Of a DNA stretch of 64,000 nt, positions 27,601-39,814 are shown one piece after another (position 1 is the first letter of the stretch; the number at the start of each line of letters is the position of its first letter). The translations under genes and the position numbers were made by a program. Below the pieces are notes generated by a model. The model was not told the origin of the DNA, did not search any database, and saw only the letters and a program-made list of their open reading frames with translations. Source of the DNA: Gonocerus acuteangulatus (Eukaryota; Arthropoda; Insecta; Hemiptera; Coreidae); contig OX328123.1 in the NCBI GenBank assembly GCA_946811695.1, positions 33,511,373 to 33,575,372 of the forward strand. Direction: 5' to 3'.

Positions 27601-30600
27601 TCTATGGATTTGAAAAAAATCTGTACGTGATAGAGAAAAACGGACTTCATTCTCGGCCTCAGCACACCGAGAAACACAGAGATTAGCCAAAATCATCAAA
27701 TCAAATTTTTGGTTGTAGACCTGTGTAATCTTACTTATTAAGTTTTTTTTTAGTTTTTTTAGAAAGAAACTTTTTTCTCTGCACACGGGCAAGGACAATT
27801 ATTCTTTCCTCTATTCTAAGAGCGACTCGAGGACTGGTTGGTTCATGAAATTCATACACGACCTATGAAATCCTTAATGATTAATTTCAGCGATTGGTTG
27901 AAAGCTTATGGCCAGGAGCTCTTGATAAGCTTCGAGAATAACCTCATGAAGGCATTTCTGTCAATTGTAAAATATGCGTTCTGGTCCTCCAATGATTGCC
28001 GCTGTGAGGGCCGTTGTTCAATATACTTACATTTTTTTATACTGGAAGATGCTTTTTTTAAAAAAATCAAACAAGGTATTTTTGTGTAAGGCAATGTTAG
28101 AACATGCTAAAGAAAAAAAAATTATCAAAATTGGCCACCATTTCTCGATTGTAATAGAATGGCCCACGTATACGCTGTTAATGGTCATTTTGACCAAAAT
28201 GAGTCATTTCTGATCTATGGTGCTGTTGACTTTTTTCTTCCTCATGGCTCGCAGTTTTGAAATATGCAATAAAAAAAATTTTACCTTGGAATAACATCTC
28301 CAGGTCAATTTTGCGGGGGTTAATATGGGGATTATTTTTTCCGATCTCGCATTGGAGAATCATCTGGCCAACGGATGACCATTATTTTTGTGATACCCTG
28401 TACAAAAGGCATGTTGTTAGTGGATAGCATTAGAATCATACGAGAGTAATAGAGAAAATCCAGGTTTTAGAAGGAGCTACTGGGAATAAATTAAAAATAA
28501 AGTGAAAAGACAGTCTAGAATAAACCCCTGGATGGAAAAATATCCACATTATTGGAGATATCCATAGTGGCAAAACGATTAACAGTTTAGTTGAATCCCA
28601 CTCTTCAGAGCAGTTGATTGTAGCCATAAAATACACACCAGTGACTTTAGTAGATGTTGAAAGATAATTCAGTCGCTTCAAAAGTATACTCAGATCAGAT
28701 CGGCATTATTTCAAGTTTGAAAATTTTAAAATTCAAGATGTAGCAAACAATCTTCCAAAATAATGATCATCTTTAAAAATTTTCAACTTTTCCACCTTTT
28801 ATAATGAGTTCCTAATTTGTATTTATGCTTTATTTTTCAATATTTTAAACAGTTTTAGTCATTTTCTTCTATACTTTTGTTCTTTTCATTAATAATAACA
28901 GAGTTCCTACTTATTATTTATGCTTTTCTTTTCAATATTTTATCGTGTTTAAGGTATTTGTTTACTAAATATTTTCAATTTTGTATTAAATATTTTATTA
29001 TAAATAGTTAAATATATATGTAAATATTTTGAATTTTATGTTACATGGACATCCGTTCCCTATTAATCACGTACACTAACAGTGATATTATTTATTTAAA
29101 GCTTTGAACAAAAATCTCAGTTTGTCAGTCTTTTCACATCTAATTAGCTAGTTTCTCATTTGACAGTGAACAAAACCAAGGGTTGAAAACATTCTTTCAA
29201 CCCCTGCAGAAGTTGCCTTTCCTGTCATTATCTGCTCTATTATTAACAGTTCTTTTGAGGAAATACAATATTTTAAGGCCAACGAAGACTTCCACCAATT
29301 TAAAGCATTCACTTCGCCCACTACCTGCCAATCTCTTTTATCTTAAGCTTAAAAGGAGATTTATTTGCAGAATTAAAAACAAAGAAAGGGTCATAAAAGA
29401 AACAGACTTTGAATAGATAAGAATGGTCAAGTGAGTGTAGGCCCTAGGGACAAAAATAAAGACGAAATGTTGAAATGGCTGAAAAAAAGGCAGAACTAGT
29501 TAGATTTAAGTTAAAAAAATAAACTAAAGTTAAAAACAAATATATATATAATAATAAAATCAATTGGTTTAAATCAATTTTTTTTTTCATGAAATAAATT
29601 GATTTAAATCAATGATTTTTTTAAAAAAATCAAATGATTTTAATCATGATTTAAATCACTGATTTAAATCAATTGATTTAAATCGTTGACACCCTGGTTT
29701 TAGCTAATTCATCGACAAAGGGAATTTCAAAGGTCTCGGTGTATATTATTGTTGACGTAAAAGGGAGCATTAAGGGTCTGGTGAAGGACTTTGGGCTGGA
29801 AGGTTTGGATTTGGTTTATGTTGGATGGTTTTGCTGTATCCCATAGTTCAATGCCGTATGTCCAAATCGGTTGAATAATAGTTTTGTAGATTGTTAGTTT
29901 GTTTTCAGCAGAGTTTTGTTTTGAGACCTAGTTGTCTAAGCAGGCCGCAGTGTCTATTTAGTTCCAATTAATCCAATTATTGCTTCAATTGTTTTATAGT
30001 TTAATGAAAATAATTAAGAACTGTCCTTAAGAATGTTCTGCTACACTTTTTAGCAGAGCATTCTTAAAGACAGTTCCCTTGAGGGTGCGAAGGACCGACT
30101 GCTTTGTAGGCTTTCCCTGGAAAGCTGCTGAGGTGTAGGTATCGGTGTTACTGCTCTCAACGGTTCAGCATTTTCCGTCATAGACCTCAGCCCATCAATG
30201 GAACTGTCTTTGGCCCAGTCTCGAGGTGGATGTCGATCACTTTCTTACCCATCATAACGACTGGATATGTAGTCAACGGATGTTTCAAGATATCAATCTG
30301 ACATGCGGGAATATTTAGAGATCCTTGGGAACGAAGTTTAACCTATGCGGGAACAGGCAAAAGGCTCTTCATGCGTCCTCGAAGTTTGCCAATAAACTGT
30401 TCAGTTTTGCCTTCCCTGAGCTGATCAATAGATCCATTTCTACCGCCTTAAGCGTACGATGGGTCCTTGTTCCTAACACATCAGGTGCTTGTAATCATGT
30501 CTGGGTCACTACTTTAGCCAGTTCGACACACTGCTGTGGTCTTCAGCACAACAGCAACTGGCTAGTTGACAACACACAACACAGTTGAGAGTACATCAGC

Positions 30601-33600
30601 AATTCCGGAGGCAACAGACTAAAACATTATTCATACGCCTGCCGAGATTGAGGTTGGCGCTGGAAAGCTACCCTTTTTAGCACTTTCTGAAAGAAAGTAG
30701 CTATTGAGATTACACTCATGACAGTACGTAGTAAGGTCCATAAGTTTCCGGCCTGGGATAGAAGGAAAGGTGAAAGAAAAAAACTGGTTTTACTGTTTTT
30801 CAATATATTTTCCTCTAAGTTCAACACACTTAATGCAACGCTTTGGCAACATTTCTATACCATGAAAAAATAATTGTCTTCTTTGTTAAAAAAATGTTCT
30901 TCCACTGCTGCTTGGAGCTCTTCGTCGGTGTTAAATCGCCTTCCACGAAGGTCAGATTTTAACTTTGAGAAAAGGTAGAAATCGCTAGGGGCCAAGTCTG
31001 GGCTGTAGGGTGGATGAGAGATTTCTTGGAATCCACAGTCCTTCACAGCGGCCTTGGAAATCTATGCTGTGTGGACAGAGGCATTGTCGTGAAGGAGGTG
31101 GACACCTCTGCTTAACTTCCCTCGCCTCTTCTCTTTAATGGCATCTCGTAACCGGTGAAGTAGGGCTGCATAATAATCACCATTCATTGTGGTATTTCTT
31201 TCTTTAAAATCAATCAGTAGTATTCCTTTACAGTCCCAAAAAATTGTGGTCATTACCTTTTTTGTTGACTGCATGACTTTTGCCTTTAAAGGAGGCGCTT
31301 CTCCTGGTCTTCTCCATTCCATGGACTCTCTTTTGCTGAGCGGGTCATAATATAGAACCATTGTCTCATCCCCAGTTACAATTGTGTCCAAAAAATTCCT
31401 TGGGTCGGCATTATACTCGCGTAAAAATTCATGGCAGCAGTGAACTCGTTCCTGTTTTTGAGCAGCTGAAAGAATTTTTGGAACCCTTGGATCTTGCACT
31501 GACCTTGTTCATATGCAAATGTTCTTTGATGATCCTCAAAACAATTGTTTTTGAAAGCCCTAACCTCGCTGCTATTTCCTTAGTTTTTAGTCGCCGGTCA
31601 GACAGCAATTCAGATTCCACAAGTTGGATTGTTTCAGAAGAGACAGCTTCCAATGGGCGACCGGGACGTGGGTCATCTTCTAGACTTTCTCTCCCTAACT
31701 TAAATAATTTTGCCCATTCTTTCACTGTGGAATACGAGGGGGAGGACTGCCCATATACACAATCCAAGCGCTCTTTAATTTGCGCAGGAGTAAGGCCCTC
31801 TTTACAAAAGAATTTAATTACCGCCCGGTACTCGAGTTTGAACATTGTAAAAATGGGGAGTTTCCTTCAAGGCTGGACACTGCCTGACAAGACTGAGGAA
31901 GTGCGGGTGATGGGTATGGAGTGAGCAGGAATGGACCTGCATAGGCGTGCAGGTCCCGGCACCCTTGAAGGAGGGGAAGCAGGACAGGCCGGAAACTTAT
32001 GGACCTTACCCCGTATTTATTGATCCTACCAAGTAGAGACCAAAAATTACCTCCGTTAAAATTTCTCTCTTTCTCTCCCTCGCTCTATAAATATATATAT
32101 ATGAACTGAAACTTTTTTTGGGGGGATACTTTAACAGTCCATATAAAACGTTTGATATAAAGAATTAAAAAAATATTGATTTATTTGCTATTTAGTAATT
32201 CAAGAAAATTACTTTGATTTTGATTGCACAAGGTAGTATTACCCCTTAAGTAGTCTAGTAACACGCATAAAAAGTAACTCTGGAAGAAAATTTACATTAA
32301 AAAATTAATAATTGAAATAGGTGCTCATTACAAATGTAAAAGAGCAGAACTATTAATCTTTTTCTTTTATTTATGTTGGTTATTTTAAGTAAATTATTCA
32401 GGAATGCAGTCTAAAAAAAAATCAGTCCCATAACAGGCCACAAGGGACCTGAAGGGCAGATACTTTAGAGGTATCTGATTCATGACCGTACGGCATACTA
32501 GGGAGATAATATGGTCAGTACTATGCTCCGGCCGCCTGATTCTTCCCTTTGCTGCTTGGACTGCTAGGGTCATTAGCACAAAGGTACCCATTAATAAATT
32601 AATTAAAGGCATTAAAGACACTAGAAGATGAAAATCTTTATTGGTTGCTCGGAATTTGAACTCAGGTCCTCCAGCATATGAGTCCAGAGCTCTACCACTG
32701 AGCTAACCTCGCCCCCTCCCCAGGAATGCAGTCTAACTTTGAGCTTAGGCCCGGACATGTGAATATGCATCGGCTGTCCATGTCATAAGCACAATTAATG
32801 ACGTTGACAACTGATGCATATGAATTAAGAAAAAAAAGTCAATGTTAACTTACGCTGTGCGTGTAGACAGATAGGTATAAGCAGTCTTCTATTCCTGAAT
32901 TTAGTGGCCAAGAACTGTTTATGGTATGAGTCATAGTATTGCGTTGGATGCAGATCGGTAGCTCCTCCTTCGCATCTCTGATCCCTCTCCATAATGGCAC
33001 TGCTTCAGGTGGCTAGAGAAAAAAAGCAATAATTTTTATTTTATTTTATGCTTTACAAAGGCTGTCTCCAAAATAAACAGACAAACATTCAATGGCTCAT
33101 GTATCTCAATGCAAAGCAAAAAGTATATTCCTTCAACTTTATCAGCTAACCATACAACCAAACTTGACTATTGGAAATTATCTTATCAAGATGAGAATCA
33201 GTGAGGTTCCCAGTGTATGTCCGGACACCTTAACCAATTAGGCTGAGCAAATTAATTTATCAAAGAATGAGGTGAAGCTTCATTTAGACAGAATATCGGC
33301 TTAGTTTTCTGAAGCAGATAATACTCCTAGGAAATCAATTTATTTGATCATAGTACAATCATGGTGTGCAGAATATACTGCCAATGACTTTATTTTAATT
33401 TTAGAAGAATAAACTTTTCCTGTTGTGATATGAAGTCCAGATGCACAATTTCGTATATAGAAATTAATTTAGGGTGGGCTGGCCAAAGTTTGGGGGTGGA
33501 GCTGGCAAAATTTTGGGGGGCTGGGACCATTTCCGGGGTATGGAATACTAACAATTTACAACTTTTAATAGTTTTAGGCAACTAAAACGCTATTACAATA

Positions 33601-36600
33601 TAAATAAAATATTTTGTATGAACTAATTGATCTTATTTAATTTATTGCTGATTTGAACTCAGAACAGGAATATCTGATATCAAGGCAGATAATCCTTGCA
33701 CAGGAGGAGGCAAGAATGATTTATATAAAGTTTGTTTTATACTTTTTTTGTATTTCTTTTTAATAGTTATCTCTACAAATTTTTGTGACAAATTAAAATT
33801 TTTACTTTTAGAACTATTATTGTTTGTTTAATTGTTATTTTATAAGTTTAACTTATTGAAAAATATTAACTCATGTTGTTCAAATTTGTTTCTACATGAT
33901 GTTATTATTTCTCAATACTGTTGCACCTCATTTTTGTTGTAAGCTCCTTATGACAGCAAATGCCGATTGTAAGGCCTTGGAAAAAATAAAAAGTTCTGAT
34001 CGCAGGACAGAAATGCACAGGGACGGATACTACCCAACTCTAAGCGGAGCTCTATTAAAAAGATTTTTCTCATTTAATTACTTTGGTTTACAGAAATGTG
34101 TTTATTTTACTGTTAATGTTAAATTAAAAAAGAAACAATGCAAAACTAAGGAACACATAAAAACAAATCATTCTAAGTAACAAATCCACCAATTTACCTT
34201 TTAAGCAAAGATTCATCCAAAAATTGCATAAGAATCTATTGTGTAGGAAATTTTTAATAGTTTTAGGCAACTAACATTTCGGAGGAGAGGGGGGTGCAGC
34301 CCCCCCCCTTATAAACCCCCATGCTAAGGACAACAAATATCTGATAGAAGATTATTTCACCACAGGGTTATGTTTCAACATAATTTAATTTTTTTCACTT
34401 GACTGAAACCCTTTACAAGCAACCAATCTTTGGGCATGTCTCAGGCAGGGCATTTGTTCCTGGCTTGACTATCCGTACCCAATTTGATTTCAGAGGTTTC
34501 ATCCCATTTGGAAGGTCCACTTCTTGAAAGGCATCATTATTCAATAATGAAGAAAATCTATTCTCCATTGCTGCCCTCCCATTCTCGGTATATTCCCCTT
34601 CCAGGACCTCAGTGGCATCTAGAATGCCAGGTCGATATAATTCAGCATAATAAACAACATGATCTTCTCATCTTCTAGGCTTGTGCATCCTTGACGATTT
34701 ACAAAGAGTATCTTGAAAAGGAGGATCATCATCAAAAACGAATGACCATCTCATCGTGACTATTTGGTTGAGAAACCACAGGACATGATTCCTCAACTAT
34801 TTGATGAATAGTTACTACTGTCTTCTGTTCCTCTTGTGTCAGATGTTGATTTATTGCACAGATTGATGGGTATGGCACTTCCTTCAGGGGGTATTAGTTT
34901 ATTCTCAAGTCCCTAGGATTTAACAGTCTTTTTCTAAAAACACTCCATCCCTGCTGATATTTTTTTTTAGCTTTTGTCTATAAATCGATCTAGATAGCTA
35001 GGTATATGAGATAGATATGGAGGGTTCAGAGCACAATTAGACCAAGTCCATGTTAGACTGTTTCCAGAAAATGAGTATTATGCCTTTTAATTGCAGAGAT
35101 ATTTTTTTTTTGTTAGTATTTAATTAGTTAATGGTATTATTAACTATTTTGTAGTTAATAATAAATGGACGTTAAAATTTAAATAAATAATTAGTTAATG
35201 TATATATTTTTTTCTTCCTCCCTTAACCATTTGTAAATAATACTGTTTGTATTGGTTCAAATAAATATTGATTGATTGAATTGCAGAGACGTAGTATAAA
35301 TCTTATTGACCAGTATAAGTCTTAGAAAGATTTGAACGTAAACACTGATCTGAATTTTAAATATCACTGACATTATTTATGTATAGCCTGTTCATAAAAT
35401 AGTTACAACTTGGACTTGGCTTGCTTGTGCTCTGAAAACAAATGAGAATGTCTTCCAGATGTGTAGCAAGAACTGCTAAAAGTGGCAAAATAATGAAGTT
35501 TGGACTTACTCTCCTGTAGCACTGAAAAGAGCCATTTTAGTAATACTCTTCAATCCCATTGCAACATGAAATGACAAAAATGGACTTGGTCTAGTTGTGC
35601 TCATAGGTATATAGTTCTTGATGATTTCACTGTAGCCAAAAAAAGTAAGGTAAATTTAATAGATGTAGGGTTCCATTTTCCTGTGTTTTTGAGGGACATG
35701 CACCATAGCATTATCACAAAAGGTGCGATAAAGATGGTTTCTCACCAAATCACAACTCGTAAGTCATTTATTTGATTCACAATTGTAATTCTTTACATTG
35801 GCATAACTTTTTTTATTTATGAACCAATTTACATCGAACAACCAATAAATGTTATGTGAAGCTTGCCAAAATATATTAGTGAAAACCGCATCTAAATCGA
35901 CATTTCTGAGATTAGCGAGCACAAAAGCACGGGCAAAGAGACAACAATTCTAACAATCATTATTTTGGGTAATATTGCGTTGACAAAGGACCCCAATAAT
36001 ATTTTTTTTTCATATATCTTCCACGCACAGACAGATCCGTTATATTTTTATTACATGTATAGATTAGTAAGATTATGTTGTAATAAGGAGATGTTAATGA
36101 CTGTGTAAAATGTTTTTACTCCATGTGTTTTTGCATTTCGTCTAGGAAGAGTTGTCGAAACGAGAAGTAATGGGAAGAGTTCGTTCATCTGTATCAAGAT
36201 AGATTAACTCTTATTCGACCTTGGGGGCCTCTGAACATTATCAAGAGGCACAGCAGGGATTCTATTCTTGTCATCTCTTATCGTAAGTCTAGATGGTTTA
36301 AAGAGATTTATAGGTGCACCCTTATTGTTTGTTTTCAGAGCGTTTCTTACCTCACTTCGTAGGGAGGAAACCCGCCAATGACGTTGACCTCATGACGGAA
36401 TCTGGAAGTGCCGACTGGAAAATTTCACAAAATCGTTGAAATGTGTGTTCAAAAAAATTACGGTAAAAATGCAGTTTCCAGCCCTCCAAACCGATTTCTT
36501 TCAAACTATGCACAATAACGTATTTTGATGCAGTAAACACGAATACGATAAAAAAAAAAACAAAAAAAAAACGTCGGATTTAACTAGGAAAGAAGTTATG

Positions 36601-39600
36601 AAGCACTTAAGTTCACTGTTGTGCAGGTTATGAGAGCTAATGTAAACAACTAAATTTTTGACGACTTTAAGGCATAAATAACGACTTTAAGGGCATACAT
36701 GCTATGCGTTTCCGCTCGCTTCGCTCGCTCAAAAAGATAACAAAACCCCAGTCAATCCAACTCGCTAAAATTAATAGACTATAATATTAAGCACTAAAGT
36801 TAGGAAGGTTATAAAACTAGGCGTCATCAGCGTATTTGTAAACACGCGCATGCGCAGATATGTAACATTGGGAAACAGAGAACTGTCACTTGAAATGTTC
36901 AGAAAACATTTATTCAAAGATATTGTTAATTTTAAGGGCATCCTCACCCGTCGTCATCTGTCGCTTAAGGGCATACGTGCTATGCGTTTCCGCTCGCTTC
37001 GCTCGCTCAAAAAGATAACAAAACCCCAGTCAATCCAACTCGCTAAAATTAATAGAATTCTATTAATTTTAGCGAGTTGGATTGATTGGGGTTTTGTTAT
37101 CTTTTTGAGCGAGCGAAGCGAGCGGAAACGCATAGCATGTATGCCCTTAAAGTCGTCCTAGACATTCTTCTAATCCTCCAAGACATCTCTCTTAGCTTAG
37201 ACAATTGACTTGTTGACAATTGAAGTTCGGTAGGCGCGAATTAGAACGATAATTATAAAGGCATTAGCTAATTATTAAGGGATTTCTGATATATAATAAT
37301 TTTCATGAACGAAACAAGAAATGTGAAGAGAGTGTCATTATTTAAAAAAATGATTGTAAATAAATAACTGCTGATGAATTTCGATAATTTATGGTAAATT
37401 TCAATTAAACTCCCTTATTACGAACTTTTCCATACCCGCGCATGCGTATGTTGACAAATTTAGTTGTTTACATTAGCTCTCATAACCTGCACAACAGTGA
37501 ACTTAAGTGCTTAATAACTTCTTTCCTAGTTAAATCCGACGTTTTTTTTTATCGTCTTTGTGTTTAGTGCATCAAAATACGTTATTGTGCAAAGTTTGAA
37601 AGAAATCGGTTTGGAGGGCTGGAAACTGCATTTTTACCAAAATTACTCACTCGGCCTCCCCGACTTCTGCTTCAAATGCTCTATTACAAATATCCAAACA
37701 TTCTTTCCCAGTTTAAGTATCCTGTTTTACTAGCAAACTCATTTTACTGCTATAATCAATTATAAAAATAAGTCCAACTCGCAGGAGCTGCGTCATCTTA
37801 GTACGTGTTCGCTCAAATCCCCAGTGACATTTGTAAAGGGATAGAAACAGTTATTAGATTGTTTTGATATTTCGTGAAAAATTACATATGTATTTTTCAT
37901 TTTCTTACCTTGTTTTTACATAAATACTTATTTTACTAGTAAATACAATTTTAAAAAACAACCAACTAAAAAGTGAGGTAAACAGAGACAAAACCCCGTT
38001 CAAAAGAACGACACCAATAGCAGTACAGTAGTAGAAAATATTCACACGGCATCTTCAAAATGCGTTCAAAAACAAAACATTGTTTTTTTTATTTTACGTT
38101 ATTATCCCGTTTTACTTACAAATACATTTGACTTCTATTAACAATTCCCAAAACAATGAAAAACTAAGGGGTCAGACAAAAGTCCGTCTCGCAGGACTGC
38201 ATCATCTTAGCGCGGTTCCGTTCATATCCCTAGTCTAATTTGGAAAGATTAAAATAGAAGCAGTTATTATTTTGGGTCCACCAGTCCTTTTTTTTAAAAT
38301 TAATTATTATGATGGCGTGTCAACCCTTAAGGTCACTAGCGCCATTCCTGTGAGTAGTAAAGTCTTGAAAGGTCATGATTTACAATCTTACCTGGAAGGG
38401 TCCGCTACACTAGAAACAGACCCGCTAGTGACAAGGTCTTGGAATCTTGGAAATCTATATTTCTAACAATAAATTGTTTTTGTTATTTTACTTAACCAGT
38501 TTTATTGTCAAATACATTATCCAACTATAAGCAATTAAAAAATAACAAGAAATAAAACAGACAAAAAGAACCATTGGAATAAACGAAATCAATTAATTTA
38601 AAGCTTTAAGCACTTTTTTCTCCGATTGACATCGCCTAATTAAAACTTTCTTCAGGACCTTTTTTGTAGAGCATTTAGTAAGCTTCCGAATGGTAATCTT
38701 CCGCTTCACAAGATTGTCAACGGTTTTCGAGATACTAACGAAATTATACAAAGTTACCAAAACTTTTTTTGTCTGTTAATAAAATGTTTTATTCTAACCC
38801 TTCCTTTACTCTAATCGTAACAAAAATTTCAACATATTAGTGTTGATGAAACTCCAACATGCAGAAAATGTTTCAACTGTATCCCATAATTCTAAGTACC
38901 AAAATCAAAGACAAGGAACCCTCCCTAGGAAGGACGCTAGGCAGTTGAAAAGCTATATATTTTGGAAATCCATATCTCTAACATTAAATTGTTTTTCTTA
39001 TTTTTCTTAACCTGTTTTATTTTCAAATACATTATCCAACAATAAGAAATTAAAAAATAACAAGGAATAAAAAACAGACAAAAAGAACAGTTCGAATAAG
39101 TGAAATCAATTACTTTAAAGTTTTAAGCTCTTATTTCTCCGATTGAAATCGCCTAATCAAAACTTTCATTAGAACCTTTTTTTTAGAGCATTTAATAAGC
39201 TTTCTAATGGTATTCTTCCGTTTACCAAGATTCTCAACCTTTTTCGAGATATTAATGAAAGTAAACAAAGTTACTAAAACTTTTTATGTCTGTTAATAAA
39301 ATATTTTATTCTAACCCTTCCTTAACTCCAAACGTAACCAAAATTTCAACATATTAGTTTTGATGAAAGTAGAACATGCAGAAAATGTTTCAACTGAATC
39401 CCATGATTCTAAGTACCCAAACCAAAAACGGTATTCAAAAAATATTTTTCCAATTTTCTCAAAAACGGTTAAAGCTATCGCCTTGAAAATGGTTTCATTC
39501 GTTTTCCTAGCCCAGGAATCATATAAAACGAGTACTTAGAAGCTTATGAACTCAAAAAGTAAGCGTTACGATTTTTTTTGCGCGAATTTTGCCCCAAACG

Positions 39601-39721
39601 CCGTCTTCCAGTAGGCGGATTTTGCTGGTTAACGAACTTGACCTTTCAAATTGGACGAAGGATTTTTGTACCAAATTTCATCAAAATCGGACCATTCGTC
39701 TTCTATCTAGAGAGCGAACAG

Positions 39722-39814
<93 letters not shown>

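Larger units (their letters stand above)
24675..28400. mobile_element. Tc1/mariner-like element copy B, rearranged, hosting another transposon
   Basis: Contains a rearranged left part (24675-25235, with a second copy of the broken transposase piece) and an intact right arm ending ATTTTTGTGATACCCTG at 28400 before TA. Sequence either side of 25236-27725 matches copy A continuously, so that block is an insertion. Confidence 0.65.
20816..29696. mobile_element. 8.9-kb hAT element with nested insertions
   Basis: Ends CAGGGTGT (20816) and ACACCCTG (29696) are flanked by a perfect 8-bp duplication GTTTTAGC (20808-20815 and 29697-29704), the hAT signature. Both termini carry GATTTAAATC-rich subterminal repeats. 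A C-terminal hAT dimerisation-domain remnant is at 28597-28765. A Helentron-like copy (21462-22733) and two Tc1-like fold-back elements (22947-28400) inserted later. Confidence 0.85.
30675..32760 (-). mobile_element. Helentron-like family 2 copy with nested mariner and SINE
   Basis: Left flank TTTTTAGCACTTTCTGAAAG and, beyond the mariner, TTTATTGATCCTACCAAGTA are the two halves of the family 2 3' end. Sequence at 32215-32410 and 32737-32750 matches the family 2 internal region seen at 22540-22690. Confidence 0.6.
20354..32853 (-). other. Carboxylesterase intron 2 with nested transposon stack
   Basis: This 12.5-kb intron contains a jockey-like LINE remnant split by a hAT element, which contains a Helentron-like copy and two Tc1-like elements, one of them carrying the 25236-27725 transposon. 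A Helentron-like copy holding a mariner and a SINE follows. The ends are GTAAGT (32853 downward) and AG at 20354. Confidence 0.9.

Noticed and set aside
31361..31924. 187-codon plus-strand open frame
   Set aside because: Antisense shadow of the mariner transposase.
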